A stretch of DNA of 64,000 nt from Brevibacterium iodinum ATCC 49514. GTDB taxonomy: Bacteria > Actinomycetota > Actinomycetes > Actinomycetales > Brevibacteriaceae. Positions within the stretch are counted from its first letter, which is position 1. Every line of letters starts with the position of its first letter. Under the pieces are notes generated by a model. It ran no database searches, had not been told where the DNA came from, and was given only the letters and a program-made list of their open reading frames with translations. The DNA is taken from the NCBI RefSeq assembly GCF_900169265.1, contig NZ_FXYX01000013.1:33040-97039 (forward strand). Reading direction: 5' to 3'. This document shows positions 45,767-54,918 of this stretch, piece by piece. The translations under genes and the position numbers were made by a program.

Positions 45767-46588
45767 ATGTCGACCGCGCAGCAGCACGCACTCCGATCCG
45801 CCTCGGTGCTGTTGGGTCGTGAGCTGCGATTGGTGGAGGTATTCACCGCGGGTCAGCATGCGACGACGCTGCTCGCTTCGGACGGGAAGGATGAGTTCGT
45901 CGTCCGCTCCTTTCCTGCCGGTGACGACACCGCGACAACGGAGCCCGAGGTTCTGCGGCGGCTGAGCGCGCTCGGCGAACAGGTGCCGCGACTCATCGCC
46001 CATCGGGCAGATCTCGACGATCCGCTCATCGTCACGACAAGAGTCCCCGGCTCCACCCCGGACCCGACGCTTCCTGCCTCGACGATCGCGCGCGAAATGG
46101 CGAGAGCGCTCGTGCGCATCCACGCCCTCGACGGAACCTGCCTACCGCCGACACCGGCGGCCCCACCCGTCGGCGACTCGTCCATCGCGCACCGCGTCCG
46201 CAACGGCTTCTCCCAGCTGATCCGAGGCGAGCGGGTTCTCAGCCACGGCGACTTCTGGTGCGGCAATGCCCTCTGGTCAGGCGAGAGGCTCACCGGCGTC
46301 GTCGACTGGACCGGCGGCTCGAATGCGCCCCGCGGTCGCGACCTCTCATGGTGCCGCCAGGATCTCGTCCTGCTCGGCTTCCCCGATGCCGCTGCCGAGT
46401 TCCTCGACGAATACGAGTCTCTGCTCGACCGTCGAATCACCGACACCCATGCTTGGGATCTGCACGCAGCAGCGAGTGCGATCGAGCGCGTCGAGACCTG
46501 GCTGCCGAACTACCTCGGCATCGGTCGGACGGAGATGACGGCCGAGCTGCTGCGGCACCGCCTCGATGAGTGGAATGCGGAGCTCTGA
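45767..46588 (+). CDS. Aminoglycoside phosphotransferase-family kinase
   Basis: A 273-residue APH/choline-kinase-fold protein. The catalytic loop is RVLSHGDFWCGNALW (HGD-x4-N) and the metal-binding Asp lies in LTGVVDWTGGSNAPRGRDL. The N-terminal lobe has EFVVRSFPAG with a basic residue replacing the usual ATP-binding Lys. Most relatives phosphorylate small hydroxyl compounds and do not confer resistance. Start ATG at 45767. Monocistronic. Confidence 0.85.
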   Translation: MSTAQQHALRSASVLLGRELRLVEVFTAGQHATTLLASDGKDEFVVRSFPAGDDTATTEPEVLRRLSALGEQVPRLIAHRADLDDPLIVTTRVPGSTPDPTLPASTIAREMARALVRIHALDGTCLPPTPAAPPVGDSSIAHRVRNGFSQLIRGERVLSHGDFWCGNALWSGERLTGVVDWTGGSNAPRGRDLSWCRQDLVLLGFPDAAAEFLDEYESLLDRRITDTHAWDLHAAASAIERVETWLPNYLGIGRTEMTAELLRHRLDEWNAEL

Positions 46589-46736
46589 GGAGGCACGAAG
46601 ATTGCTGACAACTCACGGGGCCTCCGTCGCCGCCAGAGATTCATGAACCCAACAGCAATAATCGCCTTCAATTATGACTGATCAAGCGTTAAAGTGGAAC
46701 GAGCCGCTGACCCGCTCAAGAATGGACCGCCCGACG

Positions 46737-47912
46737 ATGACCGACTCCGATGACCTCCTCACCCGCAACGGCTCCGGCCCGCTGTCCGGCCAGGTGGTCG
46801 TCGATTTCTCCCGTGTCCTTGCCGGCCCCTATGCGACGATGATGCTCGCCGACCTCGGCGCCACCGTCATCAAGGTCGAGGGCCCGAAAGGCGATGACAC
46901 GAGGCACTGGAGTCCCCCGGCTCGTGACGACGATTCCACCTACTACCTGTCGATCAACCGCAACAAGTACGACATCGTCCTCGACTTCGCCGACCCCGAG
47001 GACCTCGCCACGGCCCAGGATCTCGCCACCCGTGCGGACATCATCGTCGAGAATTTCAAACCCGGCGGACTGGCGAAGTTCGGCCTCGACTACGAGTCCG
47101 TCTCCGCCTCCAACCCCGAGGTCGTCTACGCCTCGATCACCGGATTCGGCGCGGACAATCCGCTGCCCGGCTACGACCTCCTCGTCCAGGCGATGTCCGG
47201 TTTCATGTCGATCACCGGCAGCCCCGACGGCTCGCCCTACCGGGCCGGGGTCGCGGTCTTCGACGTCATCACCGGGCTGCACACGACGATCGGCATCCTC
47301 GCCGCCGTCCAGCACAGGACCGTGACCGGAGAGGGCCAGCTCGTCGAGACGAACCTCATGTCCTCGGCGATGTCGGGTCTGGCCAACCAGACGGCCGCGT
47401 ACGCGGCCGCCGGAGTGACCCCGACCCGAATGGGCAACGCCCACCCCAGCCTCTACCCGTACCAGCCGATGGAGACGAAGGACGGTGAGATCATCATCGC
47501 CGCCGCCAACGACGGCCAATTCGCCGCCTTGGCCAAAGCGCTCGGCCGGCCCGACTGGTGCGAGGACGAACGCTTCGCGAAGGCAAAGATCCGCAATGCC
47601 CACCGTGACGAACTCGAGCCCGAACTGCTGGAAGCGCTTCAGGCGCACACCGCGCAGGAATGGTTCGACAAGCTCACCGCCGTCGGACTGCCCTGCGCCC
47701 CGATCAACTCGATCTCCCAGGGAGTCGAACGCGCACGCGATCTCGGCCTCGATCCCATCGTCGAGACAGGACAGGGCGAGCGCGTCATCCCCACCATCCG
47801 CAATCCGATCCGCCTGTCGAAGTCCGAGGTCGCCTACGACCTCGCACCGCCCAGCCTCGGCGCCGACTCCGACATCGTGCGCGCTTGGCTTCGGCGATCC
47901 TCCGACCAATAG
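46737..47912 (+). CDS. CoA-transferase family III (CaiB/BaiF)
   Basis: Moves CoA between carboxylic acids. The ~391-residue product shows the family opening VVDFSRVLAGPYATMMLADL, GATVIKVEGPKGDDTRHW, LDYESVSASNPEVVYASITG, and MSITGSPDGSPYRAGVAVFD, whose terminal Asp is the catalytic nucleophile. The start is uncertain: ATGs at 46674, 46722 and 46737 are in frame and none has a strong ribosome site; the last fits the usual family N-terminus. It opens an operon with an acyl-CoA dehydrogenase and an SDR, which suggests activation and oxidation of a branched or carnitine-like acid. The actual acid is unknown. Confidence 0.88.
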   Translation: MTDSDDLLTRNGSGPLSGQVVVDFSRVLAGPYATMMLADLGATVIKVEGPKGDDTRHWSPPARDDDSTYYLSINRNKYDIVLDFADPEDLATAQDLATRADIIVENFKPGGLAKFGLDYESVSASNPEVVYASITGFGADNPLPGYDLLVQAMSGFMSITGSPDGSPYRAGVAVFDVITGLHTTIGILAAVQHRTVTGEGQLVETNLMSSAMSGLANQTAAYAAAGVTPTRMGNAHPSLYPYQPMETKDGEIIIAAANDGQFAALAKALGRPDWCEDERFAKAKIRNAHRDELEPELLEALQAHTAQEWFDKLTAVGLPCAPINSISQGVERARDLGLDPIVETGQGERVIPTIRNPIRLSKSEVAYDLAPPSLGADSDIVRAWLRRSSDQ

Positions 47913-48003
47913 ACCACGGACTGACTGTCAGCCGCTCCGCCGATATACCGACCACCGCCCGACCCCCGCATCCACCGACCGATCCCGATGAGGAGAGCAC
48001 ACC

Positions 48004-49167
48004 ATGGACACCACTGAACTCGACGACATCCTCGCCGCCGTCCGCGAATTCGTCCGGGAGAAGGTCGTCCCGCTCGAGACCCAGGTCGAGGACGACGACG
48101 CCTTCCCGGAGGCCATCATCAAGGAATCCGCCGAGATGGGACTCTTCGGCTGGGCCCTGCCCGAGGAATACGGCGGGCTCGGCCTCAATGCCGAGCAGGA
48201 CGCACTGCTGGCCATGGAGCTCGGCTACACCACCCCGTCGTTCCGTTCCCTGTTCGGCACGAACAACGGCATCGCCGGTCAGGTGCTCGTCAACTACGGC
48301 ACCGATGCGCAGAAGTCCGAATGGCTGCCCCGCCTGACCTCCGGCGAGGTCGTCGCCTCCTTCGCGCTCACCGAGCCCGAGGCCGGGTCCGACCCCTCGG
48401 GGCTGCGGACCAAAGCCGTGCGCGACGGCGACGACTACATCATCAACGGCTCCAAGCGCTTCATCACGAACGCCGAATCCTCAGATGTCCTCATGGTCTT
48501 CGCCCGCACGGACCCGAACGCCACCGGATCGAAGGGCATCTCCGTCTTCCTCGTGCCCACGAAGTCGGAAGGCGTGACCGTCGGACCCCACGACCACAAG
48601 ATGGGTCAAGCCGGAGCCTGGACCTCGGAGATCTTCTTCGACGACGTGCGTGTGCCCGCCGCCAACCTCATCGGCGGCGAAGAGGAGAAGGGCTTCTACG
48701 CAGCCATGGCCTCGCTGAATAAGGGCCGACTCCACATCGCCGCGATCTGTGTGGGCCAGTGCATCCGCATCCTCGACGAATCCGTGAAATTCGCCGCCGA
48801 GGCGAAACAGGGCGGGGAGCCGATCGCTCGATTCCAACTCGTCCAGGGGATGCTCGCCGACATCTACACCGACACCGCGGCGGCGAAGTCCCTCGTCCTC
48901 TCGGCCGCTGGGCGCTGGGACGCCGAGACCGATCGCAAGCTCGGCCCCTCCTCGGCGAAGCTCTTCGCCTCCGAGGCGCTCGCCCGCGTCGCCGACAAGG
49001 GCGTGCAGATCCAAGGCGGCATGGGGTACATGCGCGAGTCCGCGGTCGAGCGGTTCTACCGCCACGCCCGCCTGTTCCGGATCTACGAAGGCACCTCCGA
49101 AGTCCAGCGCGTCGTCGTCGCCAAGCAGCTGCTCAAGGGCGCACACAAACCTCAGTTCAACCTCTGA
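48004..49167 (+). CDS. Acyl-CoA dehydrogenase
   Basis: A 387-residue flavoenzyme introducing a 2,3 double bond into an acyl-CoA and passing electrons to ETF. Blocks [60 protein letters not shown] and [20 protein letters not shown] are typical; the catalytic Glu is in [19 protein letters not shown]. Start ATG at 48004 with GAGGAG. It lies 91 bases after the CoA-transferase gene and 73 before the SDR gene, all same strand, so one operon. Confidence 0.93.
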   Translation: MDTTELDDILAAVREFVREKVVPLETQVEDDDAFPEAIIKESAEMGLFGWALPEEYGGLGLNAEQDALLAMELGYTTPSFRSLFGTNNGIAGQVLVNYGTDAQKSEWLPRLTSGEVVASFALTEPEAGSDPSGLRTKAVRDGDDYIINGSKRFITNAESSDVLMVFARTDPNATGSKGISVFLVPTKSEGVTVGPHDHKMGQAGAWTSEIFFDDVRVPAANLIGGEEEKGFYAAMASLNKGRLHIAAICVGQCIRILDESVKFAAEAKQGGEPIARFQLVQGMLADIYTDTAAAKSLVLSAAGRWDAETDRKLGPSSAKLFASEALARVADKGVQIQGGMGYMRESAVERFYRHARLFRIYEGTSEVQRVVVAKQLLKGAHKPQFNL

Positions 49168-49240
49168 CCTGCACGAACAATTCACAAGGGCCGCCTCGGC
49201 GACCTCCGCGCATCAGCGCACACGAACGAAAGGAATCATC

Positions 49241-50062
49241 ATGACCGACTCATCCACTCCCGCATCGAACTCCGCTGCCGGCATCACCGTCACCGAAACC
49301 GGCGGAGTCACCGCCATTCCCGGGCTGCTCACCGGCAAGGTCGCCGTCGTCACCGGCGGCGGACAGGGCCTCGGCCTGGCGATGGCGCGCAGCCTCGTCG
49401 ACTCCGGCGCGAAGGTCGTTCTCGCCGATATGAATGAGGAGAGCCTGCAGCAGGCCGTGGCCGAGCTCGGCGGCGGGGGCGCTGCCGCCGGTGTCGTGTG
49501 CAACGTGTCCGACCTCGGGGCCGTGGAAAAACTCGCCGAGGCGGCCACGACCGCGTTCGGCGGCATCGACATCTGGGTCAACAACGCCGGCATCACCCGC
49601 GATGCGACGATCCGGAAGATGAGCGAACAGCAGTTCGACGACGTCATCTCCGTGCACCTGCGCGGCACGTGGAACGGGCTCAAGGTCGCCACCGCGCTCA
49701 TGCGCGAACAGGACCGCGGCGGCTCGATCATCAACGTATCCTCGATCAGCGGCAAGGTCGGCAACCCCGGACAGTCGAACTATTCTGCGGCGAAGGCCGG
49801 CATCGTCGGCATGACGAAAGCCGTGGCAAAGGAGGTCGCGTTCAAGAACATCCGCATCAACGCGATCCAGCCCGGCTTCATCAACACCGCGATGACCGCG
49901 GCCATGCCCCAGCACGCGATCGATTCGAAGCTCGCCGACATCCCGCTCGGCCGTGCAGGCGAACCCGAAGAGGTCGCCTCCGTGGTGCTGTTCCTCGCCT
50001 CCGGACTGTCGAGCTACCTCACCGGCACCGTCACCGAGATCTCCGGCGGTCGCAACATCTGA
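49241..50062 (+). CDS. FabG-like short-chain dehydrogenase
   Basis: A 273-residue NAD(P) oxidoreductase. It has [51 protein letters not shown], the catalytic [20 protein letters not shown] and the closing [14 protein letters not shown]. The N-terminal ~30 residues are a Ser/Ala/Thr-rich extension. Start ATG at 49241 after AAAGGA. Third gene of the CoA-transferase/dehydrogenase operon, where a 3-hydroxyacyl-CoA dehydrogenase is the expected next step. Confidence 0.9.
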   Translation: MTDSSTPASNSAAGITVTETGGVTAIPGLLTGKVAVVTGGGQGLGLAMARSLVDSGAKVVLADMNEESLQQAVAELGGGGAAAGVVCNVSDLGAVEKLAEAATTAFGGIDIWVNNAGITRDATIRKMSEQQFDDVISVHLRGTWNGLKVATALMREQDRGGSIINVSSISGKVGNPGQSNYSAAKAGIVGMTKAVAKEVAFKNIRINAIQPGFINTAMTAAMPQHAIDSKLADIPLGRAGEPEEVASVVLFLASGLSSYLTGTVTEISGGRNI

Positions 50063-50067
50063 TCAGG

Positions 50068-50258
50068 CAGAACCTCGCCGAGGCGACGCACCGTTCGCGT
50101 CGTCCCCTCGCCGAGGCGACACGTCGGGCCGATGTCGTTGGGTGGGGGCGTCCCGCGGGGACGTTTCAATGCAAGTTCCCGACCGCGTCAGTGCGGTTGG
50201 TTCTTTTGCGTCCCCGCGGGGACGTCCGGCTGTGACGGTCGGACCGCCTCGGCGAGGG
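50068..50258. repeat. Cluster of short repeats between convergent genes
   Basis: Holds two CCTCGCCGAGGCGAC copies (near 50073 and 50106), two CGTCCC(C)GCGGGGACG palindromes (50149-50163 and 50209-50224) and an exact copy of the 14-base word in the opposite orientation at 50244-50257, one base before the acyltransferase stop codon. No gene or classical terminator. Confidence 0.65.
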
Positions 50259-51572
50259 TCAGTTCTCTGCGGTTCGCCGGCCGGGCAAGCGGACGACTCC
50301 GAAGGCGAACATGCCGATGAGCGGCAGCAGCGGCCAGATCCAGGTGACCCCGTTGTCGTTGACCATCCCGGTATCGGCCATGATCGCCAGGCCGGCACAG
50401 ATTGCGACAGACGCGGCGATCGGCTTCCACACAGGCGGCGCGGGACGGTCGTCGGGCGCGGGTGTTTCGAAGCGGCCGAAGATCGCCACGAGCACTCCGG
50501 TGATGGCCAGCAGAGCGATGGCCCACAGCGGTCGGGTGGCCCACCAGATGCCGGTCAGCGGGGTGGGCAGCAGGGCTCGTGCGTCGAGGGCGATGAGGAT
50601 ATTGGCCAGGGCCGTCAGCGCGGTCAGGTGCCAGAGGAACCAGGTCATGATGCGCTGGTTGACCATGACGGTGAGGAACCACAGGCCCGGGCTGCGTAGG
50701 AGTTTCGCCAGTGGGCGCTGGAGCATGAGGACGATTCCGGCCTGCGCCATGCCGAGGAAGGCCATGGTAACGCGGGTCGGGGCCGAATTCGAGATCGCGT
50801 CAGTACCGGCGGTGATCATCGACACCGGGTACGGGCCGAGCCCGACGAGAAGCCCGAGGCCGACGGCGCCGATGACGAAGAGCAACAGGCAGCGTTTGAT
50901 GTTGGAGAGTCGCCCGTCGAGCCAGGCATAGCCGAACTGGTGGAAGCTCGCCCAGACGAGCAGGTAATTCGGGTATCCGGCGAGCTTGCTGTCGGCGGCG
51001 ATGCTGATGATGTCGATGATCCCGGCCATGCCGATGCCGACGATGATCGACCACCAGCCCCACTTTTCCCACAGGATCAGGCACGGCGGGGCGACGATGA
51101 CGACGAGCAGGTAGGCGGCGAGGAACCAGGTCGGCACCAGTGCCATCTGGGAAGCCAGCTGCACGGCGGCAGGCTCGGCACCAGCGGCTAAGGCGATGAC
51201 GCAGGTGACCAACCAGGTCAGCAGCAGCGGGATGAGCGGCAGACCGAGTCGGCGCAGGCGCGCCCTCAGCCATTCGCCGTACCCGGTGTTCCGCCGCCTC
51301 GCCGAGCGCCACGACAGGGCGTTGGAGTATCCGCCGACGAGGAAGAAGATCGGCATCACCTGGAACACCCAGGTCAGCGGGTGCGTCCACCGGGCCTGGT
51401 CGAGCAGTCCGTGCGGGTTGATGCCTCCGGTGGCGCTGACGGCGATGATCGTCCAATGGCCGAGCACGACGACGGTGATCGCCGCGGCGCGGAGGAAGTC
51501 GACCTCGCGGCTGCGGGAGTCAGGAGTCGCCTCGTCGACCTTGCGCGCTTGGGCCAGGAATGAGCGGGGCAT
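50259..51572 (-). CDS. Membrane acyltransferase (acyltransferase-3/OafA type)
   Basis: A 437-residue inner-membrane enzyme with about ten helices that acylates sugars or other exported molecules. The N-terminal catalytic region is EVDFLRAAAITVVVLGHWTI (conserved Arg and His of the family), then FQVMPIFFLVGGYSNALSW and LPLIPLLLTWLV. The rest is hydrophobic with short loops. Start ATG at 51572 after AAGGAAG. It follows the amidohydrolase gene by 109 bases, same strand, perhaps one transcript. Acceptor molecule unknown. Confidence 0.87.
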   Translation of the reverse strand: MPRSFLAQARKVDEATPDSRSREVDFLRAAAITVVVLGHWTIIAVSATGGINPHGLLDQARWTHPLTWVFQVMPIFFLVGGYSNALSWRSARRRNTGYGEWLRARLRRLGLPLIPLLLTWLVTCVIALAAGAEPAAVQLASQMALVPTWFLAAYLLVVIVAPPCLILWEKWGWWSIIVGIGMAGIIDIISIAADSKLAGYPNYLLVWASFHQFGYAWLDGRLSNIKRCLLLFVIGAVGLGLLVGLGPYPVSMITAGTDAISNSAPTRVTMAFLGMAQAGIVLMLQRPLAKLLRSPGLWFLTVMVNQRIMTWFLWHLTALTALANILIALDARALLPTPLTGIWWATRPLWAIALLAITGVLVAIFGRFETPAPDDRPAPPVWKPIAASVAICAGLAIMADTGMVNDNGVTWIWPLLPLIGMFAFGVVRLPGRRTAEN

Positions 51573-51680
51573 GTGGGGACTTCCTTGTCGGTGGGCGGTC
51601 GGAGGGGATGACGGTTGCTGTCGCGGGCGGTGGTGCGGGCTTCGGGCGGTGGTGCGGGCCGGCGGTCGGAGGGCTGACGG

Positions 51681-53543
51681 TCAGGCTTGGTATTTGATCT
51701 CTCCGCCGACGACGGTGAGCGCGACACGGGTGTCACGGATCGCCTCGGCGTGGGCGAACAGCGCCTCCTCGGAATCGTAACCGAGCAGGCCGCCTGCGTT
51801 GAGCTCTTCCGCGCTCGGCCTCTCGGCGTTGAGCCCTTCGGCGATGCAGGGATCCGTGTCGACGACGATGAAGTCGGCGTCCATGCCCGGCGCCAGATAC
51901 CCGCGGCGATCCTCCAACCCGGCGGCGAACGCGGGCCCCTGCGTGTGCAGGCGGATGGCCTCGACGGCGCTCAGCCGACGGTGCGGCTGGAAGCTCGTCG
52001 TCGCGTCTCCGGAGATGTTCGCCCTGGTCATCGCCGCGTAGATCGCGGCGAACGGGTTGGCAGGTTCGACGGGCCCATCGGAGCCGAAGACCACTTGGGC
52101 ACCCGCAGCGAGCAGATCCGGCCAAGCATAAGCGGCCAGCTGCGCGGATTCGTCGATGAGGTGGAGCAGGTGCAGGTCGGAGATGCAGTGCCGGGGCTGC
52201 ATGGACGCGAGCACTCCGAGTTCGGCGAAGCGGGCGACGTCGTCCGGCTGGATGAACTGAGCGTGCTCGACGCGGTGACGGAAAGGACGGTCGAAGCGTT
52301 CCTCGGCGGCCGCTGTGATCTCGCGCAGACGTTCGAAGACTTCGAGCACATGGTGGTTCGCCTGATCGCCGATGGCGTGGATGGCCACGGAGATCCCCGC
52401 CTCGGTGGCGATGCGGGCCTGGTCGAAGAGTTCGTCCTCGGTCATCTGTGCGATGCCGAAATTCTCCGCCTCACCGTCGGTTTCGGGAAACGGTGAGGAC
52501 ATGTGCGAGGTGTGGGAGCCGAGCGCGCCGTCGGAGAAGAGTTTGAGCCCGCCTCTCTGCAGCCAGTCGTCTCCGTCGCCGGTGTGCCAGCCGGTTTCGA
52601 TCGCCCACGGCACTTCGGGTCCGCGCAGGAAGAGCGTGACCCGCATGTCCTGCCGGTCGGCTTCGCGCAGGTCGTTCCATCCCAGCGTCGAGGCGATGCC
52701 GTCGAAGTCGTGGATGCCGGTCAGCCCCTGGGACAGGAACAGCTTCTGCGTGACGGCGAGGCGTTCGACCTGCTCCTCACGGCTGGGTTCGGGGATGAAG
52801 CGGGCGACGAGGTCCGTGGCGTCTTCTCGCACGAGCCCGGTGAGCTGCCCGTCATCGTCGCGGCCGAAGCTGCCGCCCGAGGGATCTTCGGTCGACGCGT
52901 CGATGCCGGCGATCTCGAGGGCGTGGGCATTGGCCCACAGGGTGTGCAGGTCGAGGGACCACATGGCCACGGGATGGTCGGGCACCTCGGCGTCAAGGAG
53001 CGTCCGGTCCGGGTAGGACGGGTCGTCCCATTTGTTGAGGTCCCATCCGGAGCCGACAACCCAAGTGCCCACGGGGAGGGAATCTGCTCGTTCGCGGATG
53101 GCGGTGACCGCCTCGGCGAGGGATTTCGTCTGGGACAGATCGAGGTCGGTCAGCGAATCCGCGTACATGATCGAGTGGATGTGTCCGTCGACGAATCCGG
53201 GGAGGATGACTTGGCCGTTGCAGTCGATCTCATCGATCTCGAGGCCGGGGATGACCGTGGTCGCACCCACCCCACCCGCCGAGGCGAGCGCCGCCGTCGT
53301 CGATGACTCCGCGGCGGCGATGTCGAGCAGTTCGGCCCGGGTGCCTATGGCGACGATGGTCTCCCCGTCGACGAGGATCGCATCGGGCGCGGCGCCCGGA
53401 ACTGTGGGGCTGTCCGGGGCGGGGGTGTCGTTGTTTAGGACACCACCACCGTCGCGCCGATCGCCACGGTCGGTGGTTCCGGCACTGTCGGGCTGGTCAG
53501 CGGGCGCGAAGGTGCGCACAACGGCGTTGGAGAACAGACGCAT
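51681..53543 (-). CDS. YtcJ-like amidohydrolase (amidohydrolase-3 family)
   Basis: A 620-residue metal-dependent hydrolase. N-terminal beta domain, then QVILPGFVDGHIHSIMYAD with the HxH metal pair, LPVGTWVVGSGWDLNKW, QGLTGIHDFDG, GISVAIHAIGDQANHHVLEV, RVEHAQFIQPDDVARFAELG and VFGSDGPVEPANPFAAIYAA with the last metal Asp; it ends DADFIVVDTDP...VVGGEIKYQA. This is the layout of YtcJ and N-substituted formamide deformylases. A ~60-residue Asp/Gly/Ala-rich insert (about 53290-53500) in the beta domain carries the recurrent word. Start ATG at 53543 (MRLFSNAVVRTF). Substrate unknown. Confidence 0.88.
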   Translation of the reverse strand: MRLFSNAVVRTFAPADQPDSAGTTDRGDRRDGGGVLNNDTPAPDSPTVPGAAPDAILVDGETIVAIGTRAELLDIAAAESSTTAALASAGGVGATTVIPGLEIDEIDCNGQVILPGFVDGHIHSIMYADSLTDLDLSQTKSLAEAVTAIRERADSLPVGTWVVGSGWDLNKWDDPSYPDRTLLDAEVPDHPVAMWSLDLHTLWANAHALEIAGIDASTEDPSGGSFGRDDDGQLTGLVREDATDLVARFIPEPSREEQVERLAVTQKLFLSQGLTGIHDFDGIASTLGWNDLREADRQDMRVTLFLRGPEVPWAIETGWHTGDGDDWLQRGGLKLFSDGALGSHTSHMSSPFPETDGEAENFGIAQMTEDELFDQARIATEAGISVAIHAIGDQANHHVLEVFERLREITAAAEERFDRPFRHRVEHAQFIQPDDVARFAELGVLASMQPRHCISDLHLLHLIDESAQLAAYAWPDLLAAGAQVVFGSDGPVEPANPFAAIYAAMTRANISGDATTSFQPHRRLSAVEAIRLHTQGPAFAAGLEDRRGYLAPGMDADFIVVDTDPCIAEGLNAERPSAEELNAGGLLGYDSEEALFAHAEAIRDTRVALTVVGGEIKYQA

Positions 53544-53604
53544 GGGCACCAGTCTAAGGGCCGTCTCCACTCCCCCACGATCACCTTTTTCTACCGGGAG
53601 TAGA

Positions 53605-54111
53605 ATGCGGGTCATGGCCAATTTCTTCAGCACACAGGACACCCGGCTGGCAGCGGGAGCACGCGTCCTTCTGCCGGCGGTGTGGCTCGGGCTCATCATC
53701 GGCATCTCGCTCATCGAAGCCCCGCTGAAATTCACCGCCCCAGGCATCACCATCCCGCTGGGACTGGGCATCGGGCGCCTGGTGTTCGGCGTGATGAACT
53801 GGGTCGAGCTGGCGATTGCGGTGATCCTGCTGTGGTCGATGCTCAAGTCGGGCGTCGACCGCATCTACCGAGGTCTGGCCAGCGGACTCATCGCCGTGCT
53901 CATCATCAAGGTCCTCGTCATCAGGCCGTTGCTCAACAAACGCACCGACGCTGTGCTCGCCGGTGTCGACGACGGCGGGTCGGCCATGCACCTGTTCTAC
54001 ATCGCCGCCGACGGGCTGCTCATCGTCGGCCTCATCGCCGCCCTCGTGCTTGCGGTGCGCCGCTGGGTGACGGTCCGTCCCGCCGTGGGAGCCGTACCTT
54101 CGAGCAGCTGA
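53605..54111 (+). CDS. Small four-helix membrane protein
   Basis: A 168-residue protein with four predicted helices (LLPAVWLGLIIGISLIEAPL, LVFGVMNWVELAIAVILLWS, LASGLIAVLIIKVLVI, LFYIAADGLLIVGLIAALVL) and a short tail. The pattern of paired helices with conserved Trp/Glu is reminiscent of DUF4149/TMEM205-like proteins, but I would not name it. Start taken at the ATG at 53605, four bases after GGGAG; ATG 53614 is the alternative. Divergent from the amidohydrolase gene, with 61 bases between starts. Confidence 0.75.
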   Translation: MRVMANFFSTQDTRLAAGARVLLPAVWLGLIIGISLIEAPLKFTAPGITIPLGLGIGRLVFGVMNWVELAIAVILLWSMLKSGVDRIYRGLASGLIAVLIIKVLVIRPLLNKRTDAVLAGVDDGGSAMHLFYIAADGLLIVGLIAALVLAVRRWVTVRPAVGAVPSSS

Positions 54112-54162
54112 CGGCCGTTCACTCGGTGACGGCGCCAGCCCGCGTGGGTGGGCCCGAACCCG

Positions 54163-54918
54163 TCAGTAGTACACAGCCAGCGGACCGCGTGGGCCGTCGA
54201 TGACGTCGACGGGGGTGTCGAACACCCGGGACAGAACCTCGCCGGTCATGATCTCGTCCGGTGTTCCGAATTCGACGATCGCTCCGTCTTTGACCGCGCA
54301 GATGTGGTCGGCGTAGTGGCCGGCGAAGTTGATGTCGTGGAGGACGATGACGATGGTTCGGCCCATCTCGGCGGCCGCTCGGCGCAGGTGCTGCATCATC
54401 TGCACTGAGCGCTTCATGTCGAGGTTGTTCAGCGGTTCGTCGAGCAGCACGTAGTCGGTGTCCTGGGCCAATACCATCGCCACATAGGCCCGTTGCCGCT
54501 GTCCGCCGGAGAGTTCGTCGATGAACCGGTTCTCCAGCTCGCCGAGTTCAAGGAAGTCGATCGCCTGCGAGATGACCTCCTCGTCCACCGCCGTCAGTCG
54601 CCCCTTCGAATGGGGGAAGCGTCCGAAGCCGACGAGCTGTCGGATCGTCAGCCGAGTGATGAAGTGGTTCTCCTGGCGCAGGATGGACACGATCTTCGCT
54701 AAATCCTTCGACTTCGTGGAGCTCACGTCGTACCCGGCCACCGAGATCGTCCCCGCATCCAGTCCGAGCAGCCGACCGATCATCGTCAGCAGCGTCGACT
54801 TTCCGGCACCGTTGGGACCGACCAGGGCGGTGACTCCCCCGGCTGGGATCTGCAGGTCGACAGGTCCGATCGACACGTCGTCGCTGTAGGACTTGCGGAC
54901 CGATTCGAGCGTGATCAC
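54163..54918 (-). CDS. Iron-siderophore ABC transporter ATP-binding protein
   Basis: A 251-residue FecE/FhuC-type ATPase energising siderophore import. Walker A is VGPNGAGKSTLLTMIGRLLG, the Q-loop is LRQENHFITRLT, the signature is ELSGGQRQRAYVAMVLAQ, Walker B is YVLLDEPLNNLD, and the H-loop is IVIVLHDINFAGHYAD. The start is a GTG at 54918 that overlaps the permease stop by four bases (GTGA). Last gene of the four-gene iron uptake operon. Confidence 0.94.
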   Translation of the reverse strand: MITLESVRKSYSDDVSIGPVDLQIPAGGVTALVGPNGAGKSTLLTMIGRLLGLDAGTISVAGYDVSSTKSKDLAKIVSILRQENHFITRLTIRQLVGFGRFPHSKGRLTAVDEEVISQAIDFLELGELENRFIDELSGGQRQRAYVAMVLAQDTDYVLLDEPLNNLDMKRSVQMMQHLRRAAAEMGRTIVIVLHDINFAGHYADHICAVKDGAIVEFGTPDEIMTGEVLSRVFDTPVDVIDGPRGPLAVYY

